A stretch of 64,000 nucleotides of DNA from Solicola gregarius (GCF_025790165.1 NZ_CP094970.1:4650001-4714000); one strand, 5' to 3'; positions 54,658-64,000 are shown, counted from the first letter of the stretch. Translations and numbers: made by a program. Notes: generated by a model from the sequence alone, not told the origin.

Positions 54658-55880
54658 GCGTCCTCCCCGGGAGCCTCGTCGAGCAGCCCGAAGTACTCGG
54701 CGGCCGTGTGTACGTCCTTGTCGCCGCGCCCGGACAGGTTGACCAGGATCGTCGCATCCGGACCGAGCGTGTCGGCGAGCCGCAGCGCACCGGCGACGGC
54801 GTGTGCCGACTCGATCGCAGGGATGATCCCCTCGGTCTTGCACAGCAGGTCGAACGCCGCCATCGCCTCGTCGTCGGTGACCGGTTCGTACGTCACCCGA
54901 CCGGTGTCGGCGAGGTACGCGTGCTCCGGGCCGACACCCGGGTAGTCGAGCCCGGCCGAGATCGAGTGCGACTCGATGGTCTGCCCGTCGTCGTCTTGCA
55001 GCAGGAACGAGCGCGTGCCGTGAAGTACGCCGACCTCGCCGGCCGTGATCGTCGCCGCGTGACGTCCCGTGTCGAACCCCTCGCCGCCGGCCTCGTAACC
55101 GACCATGCGCACCGCGTCGTCGTCGAGGAACCCGGCGAACAACCCGATCGCATTGGAGCCGCCCCCGACGCACGCGACGGCAGCGTCGGGGAGCGAGCCG
55201 GTCAGCTCCAGGCACTGCTCGCGTGCCTCGTCGCCGATGCCGCGTGCGAAGTCGCGCACCATCGCCGGGAACGGATGGGGACCCGCGGCCGTGCCGAAGA
55301 GGTAGCTGGTGTGCTCGACGTTGGTGACCCAGTCGCGTAGGGCCTCGTTGATCGCGTCCTTCAATGTCCGGCTTCCGGTCGAAACGGGCACCACCTCGGC
55401 ACCGAGCATCCGCATCCGGGCAACATTCAGCGCCTGGCGCTGGGTGTCGAGCTCGCCCATGTAGACGACGCATTCGAGGTCGAGGTACGCGCACGCGGTG
55501 GCCGATGCGACGCCGTGCTGGCCGGCCCCGGTCTCCGCGATCGCCCGCGGCTTGCCGATGCGTTTCGCCAACAGCGCCTGGCCGAGCACGTTGCGGATCT
55601 TGTGCGCACCGGTGTGGTCGAGGTCCTCGCGCTTGAGCAGGATCCGCGTCCCCGCCGCACGCGAGAGTCGCTTCGCGTCGTACAGCGGGCTCGGCACGTT
55701 CGCGTACGTCCGCAGCATGTCGTCGAACTCGGCGCGGAAGCCGTCGTCGGCCATCGCTTCGCGCCATGCCGTCTCCAGCTCGGCGAGCGGGGCCATCAGC
55801 GCCTCGGGCATGAACCGGCCGCCGAATCGGCCGAAATGGCCGACGTCATCGGGCAGGGTCGAGGGAGGTTGCGGTGTCAT
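54654..55880 (-). CDS. trpB: Tryptophan synthase beta chain
   Basis: A 408-aa PLP enzyme that joins indole and serine. The PLP lysine is in H-T-G-A-H-K-I-R-N, the catalytic E-T-G-A-G-Q-H-G loop follows, and the phosphate-binding G-G-G-S-N-A-I-G loop is complete. Length is typical. The stop overlaps trpA by 4 nt; trpC lies 45 nt upstream, in the same orientation. Confidence 0.97.
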   Translation of the reverse strand: MTPQPPSTLPDDVGHFGRFGGRFMPEALMAPLAELETAWREAMADDGFRAEFDDMLRTYANVPSPLYDAKRLSRAAGTRILLKREDLDHTGAHKIRNVLGQALLAKRIGKPRAIAETGAGQHGVASATACAYLDLECVVYMGELDTQRQALNVARMRMLGAEVVPVSTGSRTLKDAINEALRDWVTNVEHTSYLFGTAAGPHPFPAMVRDFARGIGDEAREQCLELTGSLPDAAVACVGGGSNAIGLFAGFLDDDAVRMVGYEAGGEGFDTGRHAATITAGEVGVLHGTRSFLLQDDDGQTIESHSISAGLDYPGVGPEHAYLADTGRVTYEPVTDDEAMAAFDLLCKTEGIIPAIESAHAVAGALRLADTLGPDATILVNLSGRGDKDVHTAAEYFGLLDEAPGEDA

Positions 55881-55925
55881 CGGGTGTCCTCGGGTGGAGT
55901 TCTGGTGGTACGCGACGTGCGGCGA

Positions 55926-56732
55926 TCACCATCGATGGTGCAGCGCCGGATGCGCACCGGCGGCAACGAGGTCAGCGACCGACGAGCGCGGGTTGTTGTC
56001 GCGCACCAGGCTCTCGCCGACCAGCACGACGTCGGCGCCCTCGCGGGCGTACTCGATCACGTCGTGCGGGCCGCGTACCCCCGACTCGGCCACCCGGACG
56101 ACGCCCGCAGGCACCAGCGGGGCCAGCCGGGCGAACGTGTCGCGGTCGACCTCGAGCGTCTTCAGGTTGCGCGCGTTGACGCCGATCACCTTCGCGTCGG
56201 CGTCGAGGGCACGCTCCAGCTCCTCCTCGTCGTGCACCTCGACGAGAGGTGTCAGGCCGATCGACGCCGCGCGCTCGACGAGCGCGACGAGGGCGTTCTG
56301 GTCGAGCGCGGCGACGATCAGCAGCGCGAGGTCGGCGCCGAACGCGCGGGCCTCCCACAGCTGGTAGGAGGTGACGATGAAGTCCTTGCGAAGAACGGGT
56401 ACGTCGACCTTTGCGCGTACGGCGCGAAGATCGTCGAGCGTGCCTCCGAAGCGGCGCTGCTCCGTGAGCACGCTGATCGCCGCGGCGCCACCCGCCTCGT
56501 AGTCGGCAGCGAGCCCGGCGGGATCCTTGATCGGCGCGAGAGCGCCCTTGCTCGGGCTGGCCCGCTTGACCTCGGCAAGGATCGAGACACCCTCGCCACG
56601 AAAGAGGGGCAGCGGGTCGAGCGCGGGATCCTGTTTGTCGGCCGCCCGCTTGAGATCGTCGAGCGAGACCGAGGCCATGCGCTCGTCGAGGTCCTCGCGG
56701 ACGCCAGCGAGGATGTCACCGAGTACCGACAT
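55926..56732 (-). CDS. trpC: Indole-3-glycerol phosphate synthase
   Basis: A 268-aa TIM barrel of tryptophan synthesis. It keeps the catalytic Glu/Lys pattern: [25 protein letters not shown], and [12 protein letters not shown], with the phosphate loop V-A-E-S-G-V-R-G. The start ATG (56732) has GAGGT just upstream. It is the first gene of the trpCBA-lgt run here. No tryptophan-rich leader peptide or attenuator could be made out in the 202-nt spacer. Confidence 0.96.
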   Translation of the reverse strand: MSVLGDILAGVREDLDERMASVSLDDLKRAADKQDPALDPLPLFRGEGVSILAEVKRASPSKGALAPIKDPAGLAADYEAGGAAAISVLTEQRRFGGTLDDLRAVRAKVDVPVLRKDFIVTSYQLWEARAFGADLALLIVAALDQNALVALVERAASIGLTPLVEVHDEEELERALDADAKVIGVNARNLKTLEVDRDTFARLAPLVPAGVVRVAESGVRGPHDVIEYAREGADVVLVGESLVRDNNPRSSVADLVAAGAHPALHHRW

Positions 56733-56934
56733 GACACCTCATTTCGACCGGACAGCGTACGGACCCCGATGGCACCAGCGTAGCGATGCAGCGACGCGGC
56801 GACCGAGGGGGTCACCCCCGGACCGCTCGGCGCCTTCGACACGATGTCCGCCTGCCGGGCGGATGGGCGGCGGGCTGACCCACGAGCCGGTAGCCTGCGA
56901 TGCGCCAATCGACAACTCGGAAGGTCTTCGTGAA

Positions 56935-57909
56935 ATGAGCAGTAGCCAGCCACCCCCTCCCGGCGGGCAGCCGCCCCAGGGCCCACCGCCCGGCCAGCCA
57001 CCGCAGGGTCCGCCACCGGGTGGCGGCTACCCACCGCCTCCGCCACCTCCTCCGGGTGGCGGCTACCCGCCGCAAGGCCCCCCGGGGGGGGGCTATCCGC
57101 CGCCCGGACCTCCCGGTGGCGGCTACCCGCCGCAAGGGCCGCCCGGAGGCGGCTACCCTCCGCAGGGCCCGCCGCCCGGTGGCGGCTATCCCGGCCAGGG
57201 TTACGGCGGGCCGCAGCGTTTCAGTATCGGAGAAGCGTTCAACTACGGCTGGGCGAAGTTCACCCAGAACGTCGGTACGATCATCCTCGCCGCGCTCGCG
57301 TGGCTGGCGATCCTGATTGCGTTCTACCTCGTCTGGGTCCTGCTCCTGAGCGCGATGGGCGTCGGCCTGTCGGCCAGCTTCGAGGTCGACTCCGACGGCA
57401 ACTCGTCGAGTAGCGGAGGCGGTTTCTTCGGCGTACTGCTCATCGGGGCGCTGATGTCGATCGTTCCGGTGATCATCTCCGGCGTCATGCAGGCCGGGAT
57501 CCTGCGTGGAGCCCTCCAGATCACCTATGGCCGCGAGTTCACTGTCGGGACGACGTTCAGCTTCAACAACGTCGGCCGGGTCATCGGCGCGGCCGTCGTC
57601 CTGGCGATCATGATCTCGATCGGCTACCTGCTGTGCTGGATCCCCGGCCTGATCGTCTTCTTCTTCACGCAGTTCACGATGTTCTTCATCGTGGACAAGG
57701 ACATGTCGATCACCGATGCGATCAAGTCGAGCGCATCGTTTGTGAACAAGAACCTCGGCACCCTGATCGGGTTCTACATCTGCAGCCTCATCGCGTACTT
57801 CGTCGGTGCGCTGCTCTGCGGCGTCGGTCTGCTGCTCGCGGTCCCGGTCGTGATCATCGCCCAGACGTACGCGTACCGCGTGCTGCAGGGCGAAGCCGTG
57901 GCGCCGTAA
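56935..57909 (+). CDS. Membrane protein with long Pro/Gly-rich N-terminal repeat tail
   Basis: A 324-aa protein. Residues about 6-95 are a low-complexity tail of tandem units close to P-P-G-G-G-Y-P-P-Q-G, encoded by GC-rich repeats that include a run of nine G. Residues 96-324 are a membrane domain of about five helices (A-A-L-A-W-L-A-I-L-I-A-F-Y; L-L-I-G-A-L-M-S-I-V-P-V-I-I-S-G; V-V-L-A-I-M-I-S-I-G-Y-L-L-C-W), comparable to DUF975/GDPD membrane-type proteins seen beside many actinobacterial loci. The role is unknown. It reads opposite to the his/trp genes on both sides. Confidence 0.7.
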   Translation: MSSSQPPPPGGQPPQGPPPGQPPQGPPPGGGYPPPPPPPPGGGYPPQGPPGGGYPPPGPPGGGYPPQGPPGGGYPPQGPPPGGGYPGQGYGGPQRFSIGEAFNYGWAKFTQNVGTIILAALAWLAILIAFYLVWVLLLSAMGVGLSASFEVDSDGNSSSSGGGFFGVLLIGALMSIVPVIISGVMQAGILRGALQITYGREFTVGTTFSFNNVGRVIGAAVVLAIMISIGYLLCWIPGLIVFFFTQFTMFFIVDKDMSITDAIKSSASFVNKNLGTLIGFYICSLIAYFVGALLCGVGLLLAVPVVIIAQTYAYRVLQGEAVAP

Positions 57910-57925
57910 CGAATCTGGAGGCACC

Positions 57926-58360
57926 ATGCCGGTTCGGCCAGGTTGGTACCGCGACCCGGTCGACGACTTCGAATGGCGCTGGTGGAGCGGCCGGGAGTGG
58001 ACGCACGACGTCCGCACCGGCCGCTTGACCACGACCAGCGCGCTCGAGCCGGGAACGATCCCGGAAGGGGAGTCGATCGTCTGGACCGACGGCCGCTACA
58101 CGATCACCACGCACACCGTGCACGTGAGCGAGGGCGGCCGTCCGGTCGTGCTCCCGTGGTGGTCGGTTGCCGCCGTGAACCAGAGTGTCTCGGCGCTCGA
58201 GTCGACCTCGGGCACCGGCACGATCGTGCTGCGGGTCGCGTACCCCGGCTACACCGACCGTGCCGAGTGGCGGATGAAGCGCGTCGCCGATCCCGACCGC
58301 GTACAGGCCCTCGCGTACACCTGGATGCGGCGACACCGGCTCGCCGCCGGCTACGGCTGA
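57926..58360 (+). CDS. DUF2510-domain protein with a possible PH-like half
   Basis: A 144-aa protein. The N-terminus P-G-W-Y-R-D-P..F-E-W-R-W-W-S-G-R-E-W-T is a DUF2510 motif, a short aromatic domain of unknown role. The remainder is a beta-rich domain of PH-like character (I-V-L-R-V-A-Y-P-G-Y-T-D-R-A-E-W) ending in a basic helix. It starts 16 nt after the Pro/Gly-rich gene and probably shares its transcript. It converges on the DUF2752 gene with 12 nt between stops. Confidence 0.7.
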   Translation: MPVRPGWYRDPVDDFEWRWWSGREWTHDVRTGRLTTTSALEPGTIPEGESIVWTDGRYTITTHTVHVSEGGRPVVLPWWSVAAVNQSVSALESTSGTGTIVLRVAYPGYTDRAEWRMKRVADPDRVQALAYTWMRRHRLAAGYG

Positions 58361-58372
58361 GCTGGTCCCGCC

Positions 58373-58795
58373 TCAGGGCGCGAGCGCCGCGCCGAACTCC
58401 ACATTGCGTACGACCGTGAACGCCGCCGCGACGGCGAGCACGGTCACCAGCCCGCGCGCGCCGATGTGGAGCGTACGCGCCGGGCGCCCGCGCCAGCGGA
58501 TCGAGGCCCAGTAGCCGAAGTAGCCGACTCCCGCCAGCACGAGCACGACCGCGAACACGTTCGCGGACAGCGCATCGCCGATGCGCAGCGCGAAGAGATC
58601 GTGCGTGGCACGCAGCCCGCCGCACAGCGGGCACCACCAGCCGGTCAGCGCGTGGAACGGGCACAGACCGTACGAGCCGCTCGCGTGCGGATCGCGGAGC
58701 TGCAGCAGGACAAGACTCGCGACGCCGACGCCACCGAGTGCGACCGCGGTGCGACGATCACGCCGCGTCGCGCTGTCGGAAGCCACGCCCGCCAC
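58373..58795 (-). CDS. DUF2752 membrane protein
   Basis: A 140-aa membrane protein. It contains the DUF2752 motif L-C-P-F-H-A-L-T-G-W-W-C-P-L-C-G-G-L-R-A with paired cysteines, followed by about three helices. In actinomycetes it sits in the his-trp gene cluster; the role is unknown. GTG 58795 is chosen; a second GTG (58786) is possible. The HGxxPAAW gene ends 8 nt upstream in the same direction. Confidence 0.85.
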   Translation of the reverse strand: MAGVASDSATRRDRRTAVALGGVGVASLVLLQLRDPHASGSYGLCPFHALTGWWCPLCGGLRATHDLFALRIGDALSANVFAVVLVLAGVGYFGYWASIRWRGRPARTLHIGARGLVTVLAVAAAFTVVRNVEFGAALAP

Positions 58796-58803
58796 GATAG
58801 GCG

Positions 58804-59004
58804 TCAGTGCGCGGACTCGGAGCCCATGCCGGCGGCGGACATGATCTTGCCGACGATGCCCGCGACCACCATCACGACGATCCCGATGCAGAAGATGACC
58901 GGGTTGAAGTCCGGGACGGTGCCAACGGACGACACCGTGAAGCCGACGAGGAACACGGCAACCGCCGTCCACGCCGCTGGAGAGGAACCATGTGCCCCGG
59001 CCAT
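58804..59004 (-). CDS. HGxxPAAW small membrane protein
   Basis: A 66-aa protein with the family motif H-G-S-S-P-A-A-W at residues 5-12, two transmembrane helices and a short polar tail ending G-S-E-S-A-H. It is characteristic of the actinobacterial tryptophan cluster; function is unknown. ATG 59004 opens the frame. The TrpMP gene ends 84 nt upstream. Confidence 0.92.
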   Translation of the reverse strand: MAGAHGSSPAAWTAVAVFLVGFTVSSVGTVPDFNPVIFCIGIVVMVVAGIVGKIMSAAGMGSESAH

Positions 59005-59088
59005 CTGACCAACCTCGTTCTGTGCGGTGACGAATCGATGCTCCGATTGTCTATGACGCCGGTGGGTCGGCGCGAGCCGGGGTTCGCA

Positions 59089-59715
59089 CTAGACCGTCGG
59101 GTCGTCGCCCTCGTCGAGCGCCTTCCACAGGTCGCCGACGTCACGGTCCTCCGCCGGCGTCGAGTCGGCGGCGCGTGCCGTGCGCGCCCCTGGCGCCTCG
59201 TACCGCTTGCCCATCCGCGGCCAGCGGGGTGCGTACGCGACCACCAGGCAGCCGACGGCGACTCCGACGAGCGATGCGACCACCGCCGCCCAGCGCCACA
59301 GGCTGTGGTCGGCGGCCGCGACCAGCGCATCCTCCTGCCCGGCGTCGCCGGTCATCGACGTCGACGCCGCCACCGCGTCGCGTACGGCATCGTCGATCGC
59401 CGCGTCCGCGAGCACACCCGCTACCAGCGCACCGGCCGCGGCGAGCGCGATCACGACACCGACCGCGCGACGTAACCAACCGCCGGCCGCGACGACCGCC
59501 ACCGAACCTGCCATCACCACGAACGACATCGCGCTCACGAGGGGCACGGCGGTCGAGCCGGTGACGTCGACGTCGTCGACCGTCATGCCCGGCGGCGCGA
59601 CCTCGACCGAGGCCCAGGTACGAGACGCGGCCCAGATCATCACACCGCCGGCGACGATGCCGACGACGACGACAATGCCGTACAGCCGGCGATCCGAGCT
59701 CTTCGGCTCGCTCAT
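59089..59715 (-). CDS. Trp-operon-associated membrane protein (TrpMP/TIGR02234 type)
   Basis: A 208-aa protein with four hydrophobic stretches ([50 protein letters not shown]) and a basic/acidic tail. It resembles the small membrane protein that usually follows trpE in actinobacterial trp loci. The ATG at 59715 overlaps the hisI stop by 4 nt (ATGA), so no room remains for trpE between them. Confidence 0.85.
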   Translation of the reverse strand: MSEPKSSDRRLYGIVVVVGIVAGGVMIWAASRTWASVEVAPPGMTVDDVDVTGSTAVPLVSAMSFVVMAGSVAVVAAGGWLRRAVGVVIALAAAGALVAGVLADAAIDDAVRDAVAASTSMTGDAGQEDALVAAADHSLWRWAAVVASLVGVAVGCLVVAYAPRWPRMGKRYEAPGARTARAADSTPAEDRDVGDLWKALDEGDDPTV

Positions 59716-60062
59716 GACAGCTCCAGGAGCCCGTCGTCGAAGCAGGTCGCAGCACCCGTGTGGCATGCCGGACCGACCTGGTCGACCGTCACCAGCACGG
59801 TGTCGCCGTCGCAGTCGAGGCGCACCTCGCGAACGGTCTGGATGTTGCCCGAGGTCTCGCCCTTCACCCAGTACGCGCCGCGGCTGCGACTCCAGAACGT
59901 CGTACGCCGCGTGGCGAGCGTACGAGCGAGCGCGACGTCGTCCATCCAGCCCACCATCAGGACGGCGAGCGACGACGCGTCTTGTACGACGGCCGCGACG
60001 AGTCCACGGTCATCGCGCTTCAGCCGGGCGGCGACGCCGGCATCGAGCTCAGCGGTACTCAC
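59712..60062 (-). CDS. hisI: Phosphoribosyl-AMP cyclohydrolase
   Basis: A 116-aa enzyme opening the purine ring of PR-AMP in histidine synthesis. The zinc ligands are in [10 protein letters not shown] and [14 protein letters not shown]. It is a single-domain HisI without the HisE pyrophosphohydrolase. GTG 60062 overlaps the upstream ABC gene stop by 4 nt. The gene is translationally linked on both sides (ABC half upstream, TrpMP downstream). Confidence 0.95.
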   Translation of the reverse strand: MSTAELDAGVAARLKRDDRGLVAAVVQDASSLAVLMVGWMDDVALARTLATRRTTFWSRSRGAYWVKGETSGNIQTVREVRLDCDGDTVLVTVDQVGPACHTGAATCFDDGLLELS

Positions 60063-61855
60063 GTATCCAGTCTCGCAGCCGACTCCAGATGACTCTGCGC
60101 GACCCAGCTCGCGTGCAGCCGCGTATAGACGCCCGACGCGGTGACGAGACTCGCGTGGTCGCCCTGCTCGACGATGCGGCCCGCGTCGAAGACGAGGATC
60201 CGGTCGGCGACCTCGGCCGTCGACAGCCGGTGCGCGATGGTGACCGACGTGCGTCCCGACAGCAGCCGCTCCAGGGCCCGGGTCGCCCGCATCTCGGTTT
60301 GCGGGTCGACCGCACTGGTCGCCTCGTCGAGCACCAGCAGGTCGGGGTCGGCGAGGTACGCACGGGTGAGCGCCACCAGCTGGCGCTCCCCCGACGACAG
60401 CGACTCACCGCGCTCACCGACCTCGCTGGCGAGCCCGTCGGGAAGCGTGTCGAGCCACCCGCGCAGCTCCAGCTTCTCGATCGCCTCGACCAGCTCCCCG
60501 TCGGTCGCGTCGCGCTTGCCGTACCGGAGGTTCGCGGCGAGCGTCGCGTCGAACAAGAAACCCTCCTGGGGCACCATCACGACCCGCCGGCGCAGCGAGT
60601 CGAACGAGATCGTGCGCAGGTCGTGGCCGCCGACGAGGATCGAGCCGGACGTCGGGTCCATCAGCCGGGTGAGCAGCTTCGCAAACGTCGTCTTGCCCGA
60701 ACCGGTCTCGCCGACCACGGCGATGCGCTCGCGTGCGTCGAGCGAGACGTCGACGTCGTGGAGGACGAGCGACCCGCCCGGATAGCCGAACTGGACGTCC
60801 CGGAACGTCGCGCCGAGCGACTCGTGCGGCAGCGTCGCACCGGACGGTCCGGGGTCGACGACGTCGGCCGGAGTCTCGACCAGGTCGATCACCCGCCGCC
60901 ACGAGGCGATCGCGTTCTGCGCCTCGGTGAGCACCTGGGTCGCGATCTGCACCGGCCCGACGAACAGCGAGACGAGGAACGCGAACGCGATGACGGTGCC
61001 CATCGACAGCTGGCCGGCAACCCCGAGGAGCACCCCGACGACGATCACGGACGCGTTGGCGAGCCCACCGGCGACGCCGGCGGCGGCGAACGTGACCGCG
61101 ACGAGTCGCTGAGCGCGTACGTTGGCGCGCAGGTTGGTGTCGATGCCCCCGTCGATGCGTTGCTGCGTACGCCGCTCGATGTTGTACGCCCGCACCACCG
61201 ACGCACCCACGACGGGCTCCGCGATCACCGCAAGCATCTCGCCGACGGTCTGGCGTACGTGGTCGTACGCCGCAGACAGCCTCGGTTGGAAGTAGCGCAG
61301 GCTCCACAGCAGCGGCAGGAAGCAGACCCACACGATGATGGTGAGCTGCCAGGAGTACCACGCCATGATCACCGTCGCGACCAGCATCTGGCCGACGCTG
61401 ACGACGATCATCATCCCGGTGAACTGCACGAACAACGACACCTGGTCGATGTCGGAGGTCACCCGGGAGACGAGCGACCCGCGACGCTCGGAGCTCTGCG
61501 TCAGCATCGACAGATCGTGTACGTGCCGGAACGCGGCGATCCGCAGCTGAGCGAGCCCCCGCTCGCTCGCCACGAACAGCCGCACCTTCGTCGCGTACGC
61601 ACAGGCACCCGTCAGGCCGACGATCACGGCGGCGCCCGCGACGTACGACCAGACCTCGGACCGGTCGACGCCGCTCTCGAACCCCCGGTCGACCATCACC
61701 TGGATGACGATCGGTACGACCGAGCTGCCCACCGTGCTCAGGGCCGCGAGCAGCAGGGTGACGCCGATGCCGTCACGAAGTGCCGGCGACAGCGCGACGC
61801 CCTTGCGGATGATCTGCCACGCGGTCAGGTCACGCGCGTCGATGCCGCTACTCAT
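60059..61855 (-). CDS. Half ABC exporter, consensus ATPase motors but altered signature
   Basis: A 598-aa fused transmembrane-NBD exporter. About six helices cover residues 25-300. The NBD has Walker A 382-389 (G-E-T-G-S-G-K-T), catalytic Glu511 in V-L-D-E-A-T-S, and switch His542 (I-A-H-R). The signature is L-S-S-G-E (486-490) instead of LSGGQ. Together with the next gene's defects this fits a heterodimer in which one ATP site is degenerate. The ATG lies within the partner's end (8-nt overlap) and the stop overlaps hisI by 4 nt. Lipids, peptides or drugs are possible substrates. Confidence 0.88.
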   Translation of the reverse strand: MSSGIDARDLTAWQIIRKGVALSPALRDGIGVTLLLAALSTVGSSVVPIVIQVMVDRGFESGVDRSEVWSYVAGAAVIVGLTGACAYATKVRLFVASERGLAQLRIAAFRHVHDLSMLTQSSERRGSLVSRVTSDIDQVSLFVQFTGMMIVVSVGQMLVATVIMAWYSWQLTIIVWVCFLPLLWSLRYFQPRLSAAYDHVRQTVGEMLAVIAEPVVGASVVRAYNIERRTQQRIDGGIDTNLRANVRAQRLVAVTFAAAGVAGGLANASVIVVGVLLGVAGQLSMGTVIAFAFLVSLFVGPVQIATQVLTEAQNAIASWRRVIDLVETPADVVDPGPSGATLPHESLGATFRDVQFGYPGGSLVLHDVDVSLDARERIAVVGETGSGKTTFAKLLTRLMDPTSGSILVGGHDLRTISFDSLRRRVVMVPQEGFLFDATLAANLRYGKRDATDGELVEAIEKLELRGWLDTLPDGLASEVGERGESLSSGERQLVALTRAYLADPDLLVLDEATSAVDPQTEMRATRALERLLSGRTSVTIAHRLSTAEVADRILVFDAGRIVEQGDHASLVTASGVYTRLHASWVAQSHLESAARLDT

Positions 61856-63644
61856 CCACCGGCTCCCCATCTCGTGCCTGGTCGTACGCATCGACCAGGT
61901 CGCGGTACGCCGCGTTGCGCAGCGACAGCTCGTCGTGGGTGCCGCGGTCGGCGATCCGGCCATCGGAGAGGAACACGACCTCGTCCGCGAGCCCGATCGT
62001 CGCCTTTCGGTACGCGACGACGAGAACGGTAGGGCCAAGATCGCCGGTCGTCTCACCGGCGAGGGAGTGCAGAATGCGCTGCTCGACCTCCGGGTCGACC
62101 GCGCTCGTCGCGTCGTCCATGACGAGCAGCCGCGGCCTGCGTACGAGCGCCCGGGCGAGAGCGAGCCGCTGGCGCTGGCCACCCGACAGCGTCGTACCGC
62201 GCTCGCCGAGCTGGCTGTCGAGACCGTCCGGAAGGGCGCGTACGAACGCGTCGGCCTGCGCGGTCTCGAGCGCGTGCCAGATCTCGTCGTCGGGTGTGTC
62301 CGCCCCGAGTGCGATGTTGTCGCGCACGGTGTCGTCGAAGATGAACGTCTGCTGGGGTACGAGCGCGATGGACGCGGCCAGCGAGGCATGGGTCAGGTCG
62401 CGCAGATCGATGCCGTTCAGCGCGATCGTCCCCTGCTGCGGGTCGATGAGCCGCGTGACCAGCGAGGCGAGGGTGCTCTTGCCCGCACCGGTCAGCCCCA
62501 CCAGCGCGACGACCCGGCTCGGCTCGACCTCGAGATCCAGGCCGCTGAGCACCTGTGGATGGGATCCGCCGTGCCCGAACCCGACCTCGTGGAGCGACAG
62601 CCGCGCCGGCGCGTTCGCGAGCGTCTCGTCGCCGTACGGCATCGACCCCTGCGCGTTCAGCACCGCGGTCACGCGATTCCACCCGACGACGCTGCGCGGC
62701 AGCTCGCCGAGGACCCACCCGAACGCGCGTACCGGAAAGCCGACAACGATGAAGAGGTACGCGACCTGGACCACGTCACCGGGTTCGGTCGCCCCGCTGA
62801 GCACTCGCTCGACACCGAGCACCACCACCAGCAGGACGCCGAGGTTGGGCAGCGCCTCGAGAACGGGGTCGAACACGCTCCGGACCCTGCCGGCAGCGAT
62901 ATTGGCGTCACGCAGGTCGTGTGCGGTCTTCGCGAAGCGGTCGGTCTCGTCCGCCTCGCGACCGAGCGCCTTGACCACGAGGGCGCCATCGAACGACTCG
63001 TGGGCGACGGCGCTCACGTCTGCCCGGAGCGCCTGGGCACGTGTGACGCGCGGCGAGAGCAACCGCTGGTAGCCGACGTTGATCAGGAAGAGCAGCGGGA
63101 AGATGACCAGGCCGACCAGGGTCAGGACCCAGTCCGCGAGCAGCATCACGACCACCGAGACGACCAGCATCGCGACGACGCCGAGGGCCATCGGCAACGG
63201 CATCATCACGGCCCAGGTGGCCTCGACGTCGGCATTGGCGTTCGACAACAGCTGGCCGGTCGGATGCCGTTGGTGCCAGCGCAGCGGTAACTCGAGGTAG
63301 CGCCGGGTCACCCGGCGCCGGTAGTCGGCCATCAGCCGGAAGTACACGAGACCGCCGATGAGGCGCCGCGCGACGATGCCGAGCCCACGTACGATCGCGA
63401 CGCTCACGAACATCAGCACGGCGACGGCCGCGGCACCGACCACGAGCTCGCCGTCTGCGAAGGACGGCCGGATCACGTGGTCGGTCGCCCAGCCGAGCAC
63501 CCACGCGTCGGCGACCGTGAGCGCACCGTAGACGACGCTGCCGAACAGCGCGAGCGAGAACATCGCGCGTTGTTCGCGCATGCCGGTGACGAGGACCTCG
63601 AGTCCTCGCCGCGTCGTGTCGGCACTCGCCGACGTCGTACTCAT
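61848..63644 (-). CDS. Half ABC exporter with degenerate Walker B and switch
   Basis: A 598-aa partner of the downstream half-transporter. Its NBD has Walker A 383-390 (G-L-T-G-A-G-K-S) and a canonical L-S-G-G-Q (486-490), but the catalytic Glu is Asp511 (V-M-D-D-A-T-S) and the switch His is Tyr545 (V-V-A-Y-R). The two subunits thus pair into one consensus and one degenerate site, as in TM287/288 and BmrCD. It begins 16 nt after hisF on the same strand, so it is embedded within the histidine gene train. ATG 63644 is the first start. Confidence 0.88.
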   Translation of the reverse strand: MSTTSASADTTRRGLEVLVTGMREQRAMFSLALFGSVVYGALTVADAWVLGWATDHVIRPSFADGELVVGAAAVAVLMFVSVAIVRGLGIVARRLIGGLVYFRLMADYRRRVTRRYLELPLRWHQRHPTGQLLSNANADVEATWAVMMPLPMALGVVAMLVVSVVVMLLADWVLTLVGLVIFPLLFLINVGYQRLLSPRVTRAQALRADVSAVAHESFDGALVVKALGREADETDRFAKTAHDLRDANIAAGRVRSVFDPVLEALPNLGVLLVVVLGVERVLSGATEPGDVVQVAYLFIVVGFPVRAFGWVLGELPRSVVGWNRVTAVLNAQGSMPYGDETLANAPARLSLHEVGFGHGGSHPQVLSGLDLEVEPSRVVALVGLTGAGKSTLASLVTRLIDPQQGTIALNGIDLRDLTHASLAASIALVPQQTFIFDDTVRDNIALGADTPDDEIWHALETAQADAFVRALPDGLDSQLGERGTTLSGGQRQRLALARALVRRPRLLVMDDATSAVDPEVEQRILHSLAGETTGDLGPTVLVVAYRKATIGLADEVVFLSDGRIADRGTHDELSLRNAAYRDLVDAYDQARDGEPVDE

Positions 63645-63660
63645 GGCTCCCCCTGTGAGC

Positions 63661-64000
63661 TCAACGAACCGGGTGACCGGCCTCGCGAAGGGCGGCCTTC
63701 ACGTCACCGATCGACAGGTCACCGAAGTGGAACACGCTCGCCGCGAGCACGGCGTCCGCCCCGGCCTCGACGGCCTCGACGAAATGCGCGACCTCGCCCG
63801 CTCCCCCGCTCGCGATCAGTGGCACGGGGGCGGCCGCGCGTACGGCGCGGATCATCTCGACATCGAAGCCGGACTTGGTGCCGTCGGCGTCCATCGAGTT
63901 CAGCAGGATCTCGCCGACGCCCAGCTCGACGGCGTCTCGTGCCCACGCAACCGCATCGAGACCGGCCGAGACCCTTCCGCCGCGCGTCGTGACCTCGAAT
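63661..64000 (-). CDS. hisF: Imidazole glycerol phosphate synthase subunit HisF, C-terminal fragment
   Basis: The frame runs to the right edge, so only about 112 C-terminal residues are seen. They match the last half of the HisF TIM barrel: [27 protein letters not shown], and [14 protein letters not shown]. The catalytic Asp of M-D-A-D-G-T is included. HisF makes imidazole-glycerol phosphate with ammonia from HisH. The rest of the gene lies beyond base 64000. Confidence 0.93.
   Translation of the reverse strand, partial: FEVTTRGGRVSAGLDAVAWARDAVELGVGEILLNSMDADGTKSGFDVEMIRAVRAAAPVPLIASGGAGEVAHFVEAVEAGADAVLAASVFHFGDLSIGDVKAALREAGHPVR

Noticed and set aside
56733-56934. Trp attenuator or leader peptide before trpC
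   Set aside because: I found a GGGGG-TCA-CCCCC hairpin (56808-56820) but no short frame with tandem Trp codons.
57980-58340. Alternative plus-strand frame within the DUF2510 gene
   Set aside because: It is an Arg/His-rich off-frame translation; the frame from 57926 has the clear DUF2510 motif.

Overview
The window is high-G+C DNA, dense in genes and typical of an actinomycete chromosome. Markers of that group are a HrdB/SigA-type sigma factor with a Lys/Ala-rich N-terminus beside topoisomerase IV genes, a DUF7455 protein, an LppX/LprG-type lipoprotein paired with an MFS exporter, a PdtaR ANTAR regulator, a sigB with a SigH/SigR-type promoter, and a hisF...hisI-TrpMP-HGxxPAAW-DUF2752-trpCBA-lgt cluster. 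The gene content looks most like Propionibacteriales (Nocardioidaceae-like), but the genus is not determined. Nothing marks a phage, plasmid or CRISPR locus. This is core chromosome with small accessory touches.

Layout. 1-8214: end of parC, lipoprotein plus MFS pair, a repeat-bearing gap, ASCH protein and MocR regulator divergent from a flavin-fold oxidase, then parE, which appears to start at AUA. 8466-15323: DUF7455, DUF456, HEAT, cupin, a MerR-sliding-clamp fusion, a second MFS exporter, sigA, a universal stress protein and an orphan. 15410-24729: GCS2 ligase, DUF4192 protein, dinB, oligopeptidase, secreted EEP hydrolase, sigB, coaE. 24800-32363: SDR, arfB, GlxA-type regulator with a 50-aa membrane peptide, a lysozyme-like plus amidase cell-wall hydrolase, rpsA (carrying a one-base frameshift) and an M18 aminopeptidase. 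32484-36682: polA, GNAT, DUF554. 36852-42570: a complete branched-chain amino-acid ABC system livHMGF with a convergent livJ. 42730-51646: pdtaR, tRNA-Leu(CAA), a small secreted metalloprotease, pyk, gltD and gltB. 52014-64000: VOC and NTF2-like proteins, lgt, trpA, trpB, trpC, a plus-strand pair of unknown genes, DUF2752, HGxxPAAW, TrpMP, hisI, two half-ABC exporters and the start of the hisF fragment.

How genes work together. parC/parE/sigA/polA/dinB/coaE/rpsA/arfB are core information-processing genes. gltBD and pyk feed nitrogen and carbon metabolism. livHMGF+livJ import amino acids. The his and trp genes form a minus-strand train with several 4-nt stop/start overlaps, so they are probably translated in a coupled way. 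trpE is missing from the position it usually holds next to hisI.

The most unusual items are: (i) livJ, whose two halves are in swapped order (a circular permutation); (ii) livH, fused to a signal peptide and a secreted beta-sandwich; (iii) a 150-bp non-coding element present twice, with compensatory changes in its hairpin; (iv) a MerR regulator whose sensor half is a DnaN-like clamp; (v) parE initiating at AUA; (vi) a perfect 22-bp inverted repeat upstream of gltB; (vii) sigB, with a stress promoter feeding directly into a 5'-end hairpin. All functional statements come from reading the sequence and recalling family features; no search was run.
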